A stretch of 63,745 nt of DNA from a virus. Position numbers and translations under genes: made by a program. Where the stretch lies: positions 1-63,745 of IMG/VR virus record IMGVR_UViG_3300032164_000012, one strand, 5' to 3'. Shown here in pieces: positions 52,375 to 60,451 of the stretch. Under the pieces are notes generated by a model. It had not been told where the DNA came from, did no database searches, and saw only the letters and a program-made list of their open reading frames with translations. How positions within the stretch are numbered: the first letter of the stretch is position 1; the number at the start of each line of letters is the position of its first letter.

Positions 52375-54416
52375 TCAAGGAGAAGGGAGGACGGGCACGG
52401 AGCATCCGGACGCCAGAGGAGACTAGTGACTCTCTCCGCGAGGAGATCGAGCGCCTATCTCCGGACGAGCGAAAGACTCTACGAGCCCTGCTGGTCGACA
52501 TGCAGACTGACCAGCGACGCATGCTCAAGTTCCTGGCAGAGCAGGAGTACAAGACGCCGCCGGTGGACATGAGGACGTTCATCAAGGACGACCGCTACCT
52601 CGGCCGTACCTGCGACAACCTCTATCCTCGACTCCTAGATGACCTCGTCGAGCTGTTCGAGGGCGGCTATCACGAGTGCATCTTCACTGGAGCGATCGGG
52701 TACGGAAAGACCTTCGCAGCCGCCATCGGAGTCTGTCGGGTGCTCTACGAGATCAGCTGTCTCAAGGACCCGCACAAGACTTTCGGCTTGGCCAAGGACA
52801 CGAACATTTCCGTTGTCTGTCTGTCGGTCAACGAGACCTTGGCCACGAAGGTCGTGTTCGAGAACATTTCTATCAAGGTCAAGGCTAGCCCCTATTTCCA
52901 GGACGAGTTTCGGTTCGAGGCTACGAAGAAGGAACTGCGGTTCCCCCATAACGTCTGGGTCGCAGCTCGAGCCACGACCGATACCAGCGCCCTCGGCCTC
53001 AACTGCATCTCGGCCTTCATCGATGAGTCGAACTTCATGCCTACTTCGCGCGGGCGCGCGGACGAGAGGTTCGGCTACGTAGACCATGCCGAGACCATCT
53101 ACAATGCAGTGAATCGCCGGATGAAAAGCCGTTTCAGTCAGCGAGGCAAGCTGCCTGGCATGATCTTCATCGTATCTTCCAAGAAGACAGCGGACGATTT
53201 CACGGCCCGACGTGTGCGCGAGTCGATGAACGACTCGTCGGTATTCGTTCGTGACTACGCTCTTTGGGAGATCAAGCCCGAGGACTACTACTCGGCTAAG
53301 AAGTTCTGGGTGCTGGTTGGCAACGAGCAAGTTCCCTCGCGTATCCTCGATGCTGAAGAGGCCGAGAGGGTCCGCCCACTTCTTCCCGAAAGCGTGGTGC
53401 TCTTGGACGTACCGGAGGACTTCCGGCCGGACTTCGAGCGCGACCTGGAAGGCTCCATCCGAGATCTAGGGGGGTGCGCAACGGTTGCCATCAGCCCCTT
53501 CATCCAGCGTCGCGAGAAGATCGTAGAGGCAGTCGACCCGAAGCGGTCGCATCCCTTCACCTCGCTCATCTACGATCCCTCGAAGGGGGGTGCTTTCGAC
53601 TGGGAACAGATGGTTCGGATGGTCAAAGAGAAGGACTTTGACGGCGGCGGCCAGCGGCTTCGGCCGCTCATCAACCCCAACGCTCCTCGGCACGTCCACA
53701 TCGATCCGTCGTTGCGCGGGGACTCCACAGGCCTGGTGATGGCGCACGTTTCCGGCTTCGTCGACGTGCGGCGGCGGAAGGCCGACGGTCAGGAGTATTT
53801 GGAGCGCGCCCCGACCTACGTTGTCGACCTACTGCTGAAAGTGGTGCCACCTGTTGGGGACGAGATCGTGCTCGGCGACGTCCGCCGGATCGTCTATGAC
53901 CTATCGGCGCATGGCTATCTTGTCACCTGTATCAGCATGGACAGCTGGCAATCCGCTGACGCCATCCAACAGCTTCAGCAGCGCGGATTCAACGCGAAGC
54001 TGTTGTCCGTCGATACCTCGATGGACCCCTACGACAACCTCAAGACGGCGCTCTACGAAGGACGCGTTTCCTACTACCGCTACGAGCCCCTCATCAAGGA
54101 GCTGCAGCAGCTGGAGAAGGACCTCAAGCGCAAGAAAGTCGATCACCCACCGAAGGGCAGCAAGGATCTGGCAGATGCCTTAGCCGGCTGTTTGTTCACT
54201 CTCTCCCAGCAGCAGACCATCCAGCCCGTTCCGATTCTGCGAGGTTCGTCGTACTATGGCGACGCATGGATGGTAGAACAGCAAGAAGCCTTCATGGCCG
54301 GTCAGCCTCTCGCCTCTGGGAACCAGCCTCTTTGCGACGTCCCTCAGATTCTTGTCGGGAGGGGCGGCAGTGGTGGCAGTGGCGGTTGGGGCGACGATGG
54401 GGGCGGCTGGCTGTAG
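52371..54416 (+). CDS. Terminase large subunit
   Basis: 681 aa. ATPase: Walker A TGAIGYGKTFAAA (about 106-118), a Walker-B-like ISAFIDESNF (about 216-225) and coupling region IVSSKKT. Nuclease: HVHIDPSLRGDSTGLVM (about 443-459), SMDSWQSADAIQQL and KDLADALAG with the expected Asp residues. It cuts and pumps DNA into proheads. The C-terminus is a Gly/Ser-rich tail (GRGGSGGSGGWGDDGGG). First of the packaging and head cluster. Confidence 0.92.
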   Translation: MIKEKGGRARSIRTPEETSDSLREEIERLSPDERKTLRALLVDMQTDQRRMLKFLAEQEYKTPPVDMRTFIKDDRYLGRTCDNLYPRLLDDLVELFEGGYHECIFTGAIGYGKTFAAAIGVCRVLYEISCLKDPHKTFGLAKDTNISVVCLSVNETLATKVVFENISIKVKASPYFQDEFRFEATKKELRFPHNVWVAARATTDTSALGLNCISAFIDESNFMPTSRGRADERFGYVDHAETIYNAVNRRMKSRFSQRGKLPGMIFIVSSKKTADDFTARRVRESMNDSSVFVRDYALWEIKPEDYYSAKKFWVLVGNEQVPSRILDAEEAERVRPLLPESVVLLDVPEDFRPDFERDLEGSIRDLGGCATVAISPFIQRREKIVEAVDPKRSHPFTSLIYDPSKGGAFDWEQMVRMVKEKDFDGGGQRLRPLINPNAPRHVHIDPSLRGDSTGLVMAHVSGFVDVRRRKADGQEYLERAPTYVVDLLLKVVPPVGDEIVLGDVRRIVYDLSAHGYLVTCISMDSWQSADAIQQLQQRGFNAKLLSVDTSMDPYDNLKTALYEGRVSYYRYEPLIKELQQLEKDLKRKKVDHPPKGSKDLADALAGCLFTLSQQQTIQPVPILRGSSYYGDAWMVEQQEAFMAGQPLASGNQPLCDVPQILVGRGGSGGSGGWGDDGGGWL

Positions 54417-54429
54417 GCGGGAGAACCTG

Positions 54430-54756
54430 ATGTCCTTCGATAAGCTCCACGAAGTGTTCGGTCCTCCTCGGCCTGTGGGTACGGCACGAGTGCTGACGTC
54501 CCCCTCTCGGCTCTCCAAGGAGACTGCCGAGAAGCTCTGCCAGGAGCTTTCTCTGGACGTGGTGATGCGCGATCTGGGGGCGGTCGCCGCTCGGGTGATA
54601 GCAGACTCGCTGGAGGAGCTAGGACTGCGCGCTGCCGACTATGCCGACTTGGAATCAATCCCCAAGACCCTTGCCAAGCGCATCGCCGACGAGGTGCAGA
54701 AGAACCCCGAGAGCTTCAACAAGGCGCTGGTCGACCAACTGGCGCTGAGAGGCTGA
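54430..54756 (+). CDS. Small protein between terminase and portal
   Basis: 108 aa from ATG 54430; the frame extends upstream inside the terminase gene but lacks an SD there. All helical (SKETAEKLCQELSLDVVMRDLGAVAARVIADSLEELGL). Likely a head assembly factor by position; no family recognised. Confidence 0.55.
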   Translation: MSFDKLHEVFGPPRPVGTARVLTSPSRLSKETAEKLCQELSLDVVMRDLGAVAARVIADSLEELGLRAADYADLESIPKTLAKRIADEVQKNPESFNKALVDQLALRG

Positions 54757-54759
54757 TCG

Positions 54760-56616
54760 ATGGGGTTCATCAACGACATCTCCCGCAAGGTCAAGGGCTA
54801 CTTCGCCAAGGACAAAGAACACGCGGTCCAGCAGCTTGCCAAGGGAGCCACGTCCGCTGTCGCCCCGATGGGGACGGGTGACATGCTCACGGTGTTCGGC
54901 TACGACGCTGTGGCGGAATACCTGCGGATCGAGCACGACCTCCTGGCGCGCTATGTCGACTACGAGGAGATGGACGACTACCCCGAGATATCGACAGCCA
55001 TCGACATCTTTGCGGACGACGCTACGCAACCGGACACGCAGATCAACCGCTCGCTCTGGGTCACGGCGAAGGACCGCAAGATCCAGAACATCCTCGATGA
55101 CCTGCTGCGCAAGCAGCTCCGTTCCGACGAGGAGGCGCAGGAAATCGCTCGCACCACCGTCAAGTATGGGAACGACTTCGAGGAGATGGTGGTCACGCGG
55201 GATGGTGTGATCGGTCTGACACACCTGCCTCCCTGCACCATCCGACGGATGGAGGGTCGCCGAGGAGAGCTGTACGGCTTCATCCAGGACTTCAAGATGA
55301 AGTTCAACACCTCCACGGACGACTTCCGCCAGCTGCTCGCGACGCGCATCTCGGGAAACCTGCGGGACTCGTCTGACGCCGACCAGGTGACGGTACTGGA
55401 GGATTGGGAGGTCGTCCACTTCCGGCTGCGCGGCAAGCAGCGCCGCTCCATCTACGGGCATTCGGTCCTTGAGCCTGCCAGGTGGATCTGGAAGCGGCTC
55501 AACATCCTGGAGGACTCGGCCATCTACTACCGGCTCGTCCGGTCGCCCGAACGCTACGTCTACTACGTCAACACCGGCAACCTGCCGCCGGCCGAAGCGT
55601 TCGCCTATACCAACAAGCTGCGGCAGCAGATCCGCAAGAAGAAGTTCATCAACCCGTCCACGGGCAAGCTCGACCTCAAGTTCGAGACGCTCGCCATCGA
55701 CGACGACCTGTTCATTCCGTCCCCGCAGGGTCAGGACAGCACGCGTGTCGAGGTGCTGGGGTCGCCGACCTGGCAGCACATGGACGACATCGAGTACTTC
55801 CGCGACAAGCTGTTCGCCGCCATCAAGATCCCGAAGGCGTATCTGGCGCAGGATCAGAACACGGCGCGCGCGGTGCTGTCGTCGGAGGACGTCCGGTTCG
55901 CGCGGTCGGTGCTGCGCATCCAGCGTGAGCTGCGTAGCGGCTACTCCAAGATCGCCCGCGTTCACCTGGCGGCGCTCGGCATCGATCCCTACGCGGTCGA
56001 TTACGACATCAACATGACCGTGCCCTCGTCCGTGTTCGAGCTGGCGCAGCTCGAGGTACGCAACGCGCGCGCCGATCTCGCTGGCCGGATGCGTGACTTC
56101 GTCTCGCTTCACTGGATTCTCTCCAAGATCTTCGGGCTTGCCGACAAGGAGATCGAGGAAGTCGTCAAGGAGCGTGGCGACGACATGAAGCGCGACACGA
56201 TGGCTCAGGCGGAAGCAGAGACGACGGCACAGGACGAGTACGGCTTCAGTCCGCAGATGGGTCCGGCACTACCTCCACCGGAACTACCGCCTGCCGAAAT
56301 GGGACCAGAGCAGCCAACTCAGGCCGCACGAGCTATGCAGCCGGCTGAATCTCGGAGGAATCAGTGGCGGGCTGAGTTGGCAGAACGTCAGAGAGAGAAC
56401 GCGCGGACCAACTCGCGTAATCGCCGAGTACGCGGTATTCAGGAACAGGAACTATTTCGGGGGAGCCGCGAAGCCGAGAAGCGAGCCGAAGGCAAACTCG
56501 ACCAGTTGCTGGTCAACGACACACGTTTTGCTCGTCGAGTGGACGAGCTACAGACCCTTCTCACCGAGATGCGCCAGGCCGGTGCGCTCGGGCATCCCCG
56601 CAAGAAGGCGGGATGA
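54760..56616 (+). CDS. Portal protein, T4 gp20-like
   Basis: 618 aa. Typical gp20 features: EYLRIEHDLLARYVDYEEMDDYPEISTAIDIFADDATQ near residue 50, FEEMVV...LPPCTIRRME, YGHSVLEPARWIWKRLNILEDSAIYYRLVRSPERYVYYV (about 231-270) and KAYLAQDQNTARAVLSSEDVRFARSVLRIQ (about 362-391). The C-terminal 100 residues are Pro/Gln/Arg-rich. It forms the dodecameric DNA channel. Confidence 0.93.
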   Translation: MGFINDISRKVKGYFAKDKEHAVQQLAKGATSAVAPMGTGDMLTVFGYDAVAEYLRIEHDLLARYVDYEEMDDYPEISTAIDIFADDATQPDTQINRSLWVTAKDRKIQNILDDLLRKQLRSDEEAQEIARTTVKYGNDFEEMVVTRDGVIGLTHLPPCTIRRMEGRRGELYGFIQDFKMKFNTSTDDFRQLLATRISGNLRDSSDADQVTVLEDWEVVHFRLRGKQRRSIYGHSVLEPARWIWKRLNILEDSAIYYRLVRSPERYVYYVNTGNLPPAEAFAYTNKLRQQIRKKKFINPSTGKLDLKFETLAIDDDLFIPSPQGQDSTRVEVLGSPTWQHMDDIEYFRDKLFAAIKIPKAYLAQDQNTARAVLSSEDVRFARSVLRIQRELRSGYSKIARVHLAALGIDPYAVDYDINMTVPSSVFELAQLEVRNARADLAGRMRDFVSLHWILSKIFGLADKEIEEVVKERGDDMKRDTMAQAEAETTAQDEYGFSPQMGPALPPPELPPAEMGPEQPTQAARAMQPAESRRNQWRAELAERQRENARTNSRNRRVRGIQEQELFRGSREAEKRAEGKLDQLLVNDTRFARRVDELQTLLTEMRQAGALGHPRKKAG

Positions 56617-56655
56617 TTCTATCGAGTACCCTCTTGACAACCCAACCATGTCGGC

Positions 56656-56684
56656 TTGACAGTGATGTAGGTAGAAGGTAGCCT
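56656..56684 (+). promoter_or_regulatory. Promoter, leaderless type, in the head cluster
   Basis: TTGACA 56656-56661, 17-bp spacer, TAGCCT 56679-56684; ATG at 56693. A second TTGACA lies 22 bp upstream (56634-56639), without a good -10. Confidence 0.6.
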
Positions 56685-56692
56685 GCTTGCAC

Positions 56693-57628
56693 ATGTCGAT
56701 CAGCATGCAGCGGTTCGTTCCAGCGGAAGAGATCGCCAAGATCGCTGCTGGGAGCTATGAGTCCTTGATCGCTCACCTCGATGAAGCGCTGCAACAGGAG
56801 CGCGTCAAGATTTTCGGGGAGGACGTTCCTGCGCGTGTAGTCGGAACGTTCGACAAGCACTTCGTCGCGGCTAACCAGAGTGGCCAGTTTCGCAAGATCC
56901 GCTTCGAGCGGTCCGCAGCTGGGACACTCAAGCTGGTTGGGCACGAAGTCGTCGAGGTCAAGAGCTACGCTCCTGAGAGTATCGGCGACTGGGTGAAGGT
57001 TGAGGCGCTTCGAGTTGTGGACGCCTTCATCGTCGGCGGTTTGTCGGAAGGGACGGAAAGGCTACGCACGCTTGTTCCGTTCGTTCTCAAGGCCTCGCCG
57101 GTCGAGCCGCGTCTGATCGAAGGTGTCGTTCTCACGATCAAGGGTGACCGTACCTGGAAGACGCTCTATCGGGAGCGGGCTGCGCACTTCAAGTCCTTCC
57201 TCGGTGAAGCGGTTGCAGCTTCACCGGAGTCGCCCAAGTACGCCAAGCTCTACGACGGTTCCATCAAGGTCGGAGAGCTGGACAACTTCCGCGATCTGGT
57301 CAACGAAGACCTGACGACTCTCGGGACGCATCTCGGGAACATCGCAGAGGACGTAGAAGGGGCCATCACAGCCCTCACGCTTCTCGCGAGTAGCGTTGGC
57401 AAGGAGGAGACCGACGCGTTGACCGCGCTGGGCAGCTTTGCCCAAGATCTCCTCTCCGATCTCCGTGGCATCCAGAAGGTGACCATGGAAAGCTCCTCCA
57501 AGATCAGCAGCGTGTCCGGCTTGGCCGAGATCCACGACGCTCTGGTGGGAGAGCTGCACCTGTTCGAGACCGCCAGCCGCTTCATCATCGCCATGACCAA
57601 GAACCTCGTGGATGCAGGCCAGAAGTAG
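56693..57628 (+). CDS. Head-region structural protein candidate
   Basis: 311 aa from ATG 56693 (or 56705). N-terminal alpha/beta half (PAEEIAKIAAGSYESLIAHLDEALQQERVKIFGEDVPARVVGTF...), then long helices (ITALTLLASSVGKEETDALTALGSFAQDLLSDLRGIQKVTMESSSKI). Lies between portal and protease, where T4-like phages keep core proteins such as gp67/68. No recognisable family. Confidence 0.55.
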   Translation: MSISMQRFVPAEEIAKIAAGSYESLIAHLDEALQQERVKIFGEDVPARVVGTFDKHFVAANQSGQFRKIRFERSAAGTLKLVGHEVVEVKSYAPESIGDWVKVEALRVVDAFIVGGLSEGTERLRTLVPFVLKASPVEPRLIEGVVLTIKGDRTWKTLYRERAAHFKSFLGEAVAASPESPKYAKLYDGSIKVGELDNFRDLVNEDLTTLGTHLGNIAEDVEGAITALTLLASSVGKEETDALTALGSFAQDLLSDLRGIQKVTMESSSKISSVSGLAEIHDALVGELHLFETASRFIIAMTKNLVDAGQK

Positions 57629-57643
57629 TAGGAGGAACCCGCG

Positions 57644-58642
57644 ATGTCCAGGAACCCCGTTCTCATCACGACCCTCGACGAGGACATGAAGGCCATCGGC
57701 CTCGACATCCGCGAGGCGGACGAAGGCGAGAAGAAGGACGACGAGCTTTCACCCGAACAGAAGAAGAAGGCGGCTGAGAAGCCAGGCAAGGAGCGCGAGG
57801 CCATTCCCGAGACGAAGAAGGAGGGAGCCGAGAACCCTCCAGCCGAGGCTCCGCTAGACGAGAAGGTTCGTCACGCGGTGGTCGGTTCTCGTGCGATCCG
57901 GAAGACCCTTCACAGGATGCACGGTGCGGAGAAGGCGAAGGCGAAGGCGTTTGAGCGCTCCGCTGGTGGCAAGAAGCTCCGTCGCAAGGAGAAGAAGTTC
58001 CGGAAGACCTCCAGGGGGCAGCGGAGGGCGGCGAAGCACAAGCGCGTCCTCAGCCGGTTCGAGAGCACCGACGTGCAGAATCTTCGCACGGCTGTCGAGT
58101 GCTTCCGTCGCGTCGCCGGTCCGAACGAGGTGACCGAGGCCAAGAAGGTCGAGCGGACTTCCGATCGCGTCACCACTCTGCTTGAGGAGGTCCGGACTAT
58201 CCTCGAAGCCGCTCGCACCCCGAAGGTGTCGATGGACGAGGCGATCAAGACTTTCGCCAACGTCGCCATCATCAGCGAGACGCTGTCCAACATCTTCCGC
58301 TCCGTCAGCGACTACGACGGTCACGAGGATCAGCTGACCGAGGAGGAGTTGGCGGACATCAAGCGGCTGTCCGAGACGGCTGAGAACTTCTCCGAGATGG
58401 CGGAAGCAGCGGCCGACTATGCCACTCGCATGAAGGCCAATTCCCTGTCCGAGGAGGAGCAGCAGAACCTCGGCGAGGACTTCAACAACATGATGACCGC
58501 CCTCCTCCAGGGTCTCGAGGTCTATGCCGAGATCGAGGAAGCCTGCGACGAGGACGATGACGACGATGACGACGACGAGAAGGGCAAGGACAAGAAGGGC
58601 GAGGGTGGCGAGGGGGAAGCCGAGAAGGGGGGCAAGAAGTAG
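57644..58642 (+). CDS. Acidic/basic head-core candidate protein
   Basis: 332 aa, SD GGAGGA. Charge-segregated: acidic and Lys-rich N-terminus (EADEGEKKDDELSPEQKKKAAEKPGKE), a strongly basic patch (GGKKLRRKEKKFRKTSRGQRRAAKHKRV, about 107-134), a helical body, and a poly-Asp tail (DEDDDDDDDDEKGK). Suits a scaffold-core protein removed by the protease. Its end carries a slippery G-run (G GGG GGC) just before the stop. Confidence 0.65.
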   Translation: MSRNPVLITTLDEDMKAIGLDIREADEGEKKDDELSPEQKKKAAEKPGKEREAIPETKKEGAENPPAEAPLDEKVRHAVVGSRAIRKTLHRMHGAEKAKAKAFERSAGGKKLRRKEKKFRKTSRGQRRAAKHKRVLSRFESTDVQNLRTAVECFRRVAGPNEVTEAKKVERTSDRVTTLLEEVRTILEAARTPKVSMDEAIKTFANVAIISETLSNIFRSVSDYDGHEDQLTEEELADIKRLSETAENFSEMAEAAADYATRMKANSLSEEEQQNLGEDFNNMMTALLQGLEVYAEIEEACDEDDDDDDDDEKGKDKKGEGGEGEAEKGGKK

Positions 58643-58824
58643 CCCCCCAGGTCGAAGCCCAGACGCAACGGGTTCGGAGGACGGCATACAGTAGTGGCAG
58701 GAGTGAAGTTATCGGGTTCGAGAAGACACACTTCGGAAGCCCGACCAGGAAGACCCGGAAGAAGACCGGGGTGAACCTGGGAGCCGCGTCGCCTTTCAAG
58801 TACAAGAAGTGGCGGCGCTACTAG
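58633..58824 (+). CDS. Orphan frame: -1 frameshift extension or small basic protein
   Basis: In the -1 frame relative to the preceding gene a stop-free run extends from the slippery G-run (58627-58633) to TAG 58822-58824. The last 40 codons read VIGFEKTHFGSPTRKTRKK and then TGVNLGAASPFKYKKWRRY, with G/C at nearly all third positions, so they look coding. There is no ATG, GTG or TTG upstream in that frame that would keep this part. Either ribosomes shift -1 at G-GGG-GGC, or an unusual start is used (AUC 58709, seven bases after a GGAG). Confidence 0.5.
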   Translation, partial: QEVAPQVEAQTQRVRRTAYSSGRSEVIGFEKTHFGSPTRKTRKKTGVNLGAASPFKYKKWRRY

Positions 58825-58836
58825 AAGAGGAAGAGG

Positions 58837-60390
58837 ATGCTCACGGAGACGAACAGCGCGTCAGTCAAACAGCCCAAGAGGCTGCTCACCGACATGCGCT
58901 ACGTTCAGCTTCAGCTAGCTGAGGCCTCCGAGCCAGGCAAGGTAGTAGTGCGCGGCGAGTTCGCTCGTTGTGGTCTCGCCACTGAGAACAAGCGCGTCTA
59001 CAACCAGAAGATCTGGGAGCAGCAGTTCCAGCGCCTCTCCCCTGCCCTCCAGGATCGTCGTGTTCTCGGCGAGCTTGACCACCCGACCGATGGCCGGACC
59101 CAGCTCGCGCGTGTCAGTCACATCATCACCCAACTCAACATCTCCGGCGACAAGGTGATCGGCGAAGCCGAGATCCTCGACACCGAACGGGGCAAGAACC
59201 TCAAGGCTCTGCTCCAGGCCGGGTGCAAGATCGGGGTTAGCTCGCGCGGGTACGGTTCGACGGTGGAGAACGACAAGGGCGAGTCAGTGGTCCAAGAGGA
59301 CTACAAGCTCGTCTCTTTCGACTTCGTTGCCGAGCCGGCCGACGCCAGCGCCTATCCCGAAGTCTTCTTCGAGGGAGTGGAGATCGACATGGACGCCGAT
59401 CAGGATATGGCCAAGAAGTTCGCCGACAGGGTCGAGGCTGAGGCCAAGGGCATCGCTGCCAAGAACACCGCCTCGCTTCGCGAGGAAATGGCCAACACGC
59501 TGATCGCTGAGATCGCCAAGGTCAAGGACGCGCTGCGCGAGCAAGTGCGGACCGAATTGCTGGCGGACCCGGCTGTTGCGGCGGCCAAGACGGCGCTCGA
59601 CGCCATCAAGGAACACGTTCGCCCGTTCATTCTCCCGGCCGACGCCGAAGGCGTGGTCAAGGTGAAGGATGCCGAGATCAAGCGCCTGAAGAACGAGATG
59701 GCAGAGCGGGACCTCAAGATCAAGGGGCTGGAGGAGGAGAACGACAAGCTTGCCTCTGCCGCCCGCGAGATCGGCTACAAGTTCTTCCTCGAGCGCGTGC
59801 TCCAGGACGATCCCGATGCCGAGACCGTGCGCAAGCTGATCGGTGACGTCAAGGTCTACGAGAGTGCTGAGGCGCTCAAGCTCAAGGTCGCTTCGGTGCG
59901 TGAGGAGCTGTCCAAGCGTCGCGAGGAAGAGACCAAGCGCGCGCAGGATCAGCGGCACCTCATCGACGAGGCGAAGGCCGAGGAGCACGCCAAGATGACG
60001 GCGGTCATCGGTGAGCGCGCGAAGCTGATGGAGGCGCTCGAGAAGAGCGTCGTCGTCAACAAGCAGCTTGCTCTCCAGGTCTACGTGGAGCGGCAGTTGA
60101 CGAACCATCCGAAAGCTGACAAGATCCGATCCATCATCGAGTCGTCGAAGGCTTCGACGAAGGAAGAGGTCGACACCCTGATCGAGCAGGTCGGCATCGC
60201 TGCCGCTCCAGCTCACCAGGACCCCGACGACCTCGACAAGGTCCGTGCTCAAGTTCGGCAGAAGGTCGGCGGCGGTCGTGAGACCGACCAACTGATCGAA
60301 GAGAAGGGCACGGGTCGCGCCAAGGACAACTACAACGGACTGGGCATCAATCTTGATGAGTTGAAGTCTCTGTCCGGGATGACCAGGTAG
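58837..60390 (+). CDS. Prohead protease fused to scaffold (T4 gp21/gp22-like)
   Basis: 517 aa, SD AGAGG. Residues about 25-185 are a gp21-type serine protease: GEFARCGLATENKRVYNQKIWE, GELDHPTDGR with the catalytic His (about 82) and VSSRGYGS with Ser (about 133). From 190 on is a long coiled coil with alternating Lys/Glu (LREEMANTLIAEIAKVKDALREQVRT; EIKRLKNEMAERDLKIKGLEEEN), as in the gp22 scaffold. In T4 these are separate genes. The end (QLIEEKGTGRAKDNYNGLGINL) resembles capsid-side tails. Confidence 0.85.
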   Translation: MLTETNSASVKQPKRLLTDMRYVQLQLAEASEPGKVVVRGEFARCGLATENKRVYNQKIWEQQFQRLSPALQDRRVLGELDHPTDGRTQLARVSHIITQLNISGDKVIGEAEILDTERGKNLKALLQAGCKIGVSSRGYGSTVENDKGESVVQEDYKLVSFDFVAEPADASAYPEVFFEGVEIDMDADQDMAKKFADRVEAEAKGIAAKNTASLREEMANTLIAEIAKVKDALREQVRTELLADPAVAAAKTALDAIKEHVRPFILPADAEGVVKVKDAEIKRLKNEMAERDLKIKGLEEENDKLASAAREIGYKFFLERVLQDDPDAETVRKLIGDVKVYESAEALKLKVASVREELSKRREEETKRAQDQRHLIDEAKAEEHAKMTAVIGERAKLMEALEKSVVVNKQLALQVYVERQLTNHPKADKIRSIIESSKASTKEEVDTLIEQVGIAAAPAHQDPDDLDKVRAQVRQKVGGGRETDQLIEEKGTGRAKDNYNGLGINLDELKSLSGMTR

Positions 60391-60408
60391 CAGTTCGTTC
60401 ACAACAAC

Positions 60409-60422
60409 CCGCCTTCGGGCGG
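60409..60422 (+). promoter_or_regulatory. UUCG tetraloop hairpin before the capsid gene
   Basis: CCGCC-TTCG-GGCGG, 30 bases before the capsid ATG. An extra-stable hairpin, not followed by a clean U-run (GCCGAAAAGG). More likely an mRNA-stabilising or processing element than a terminator. Confidence 0.5.
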
Positions 60423-60451
60423 CCGAAAAGGAACGTAGAGGAGGAAGTACG

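Noticed and set aside
54655-56112. Minus-strand open frame (485 codons) opposite the portal gene
   Set aside because: Shadow frame created by GC-rich third positions of the portal gene; no SD and no family pattern.
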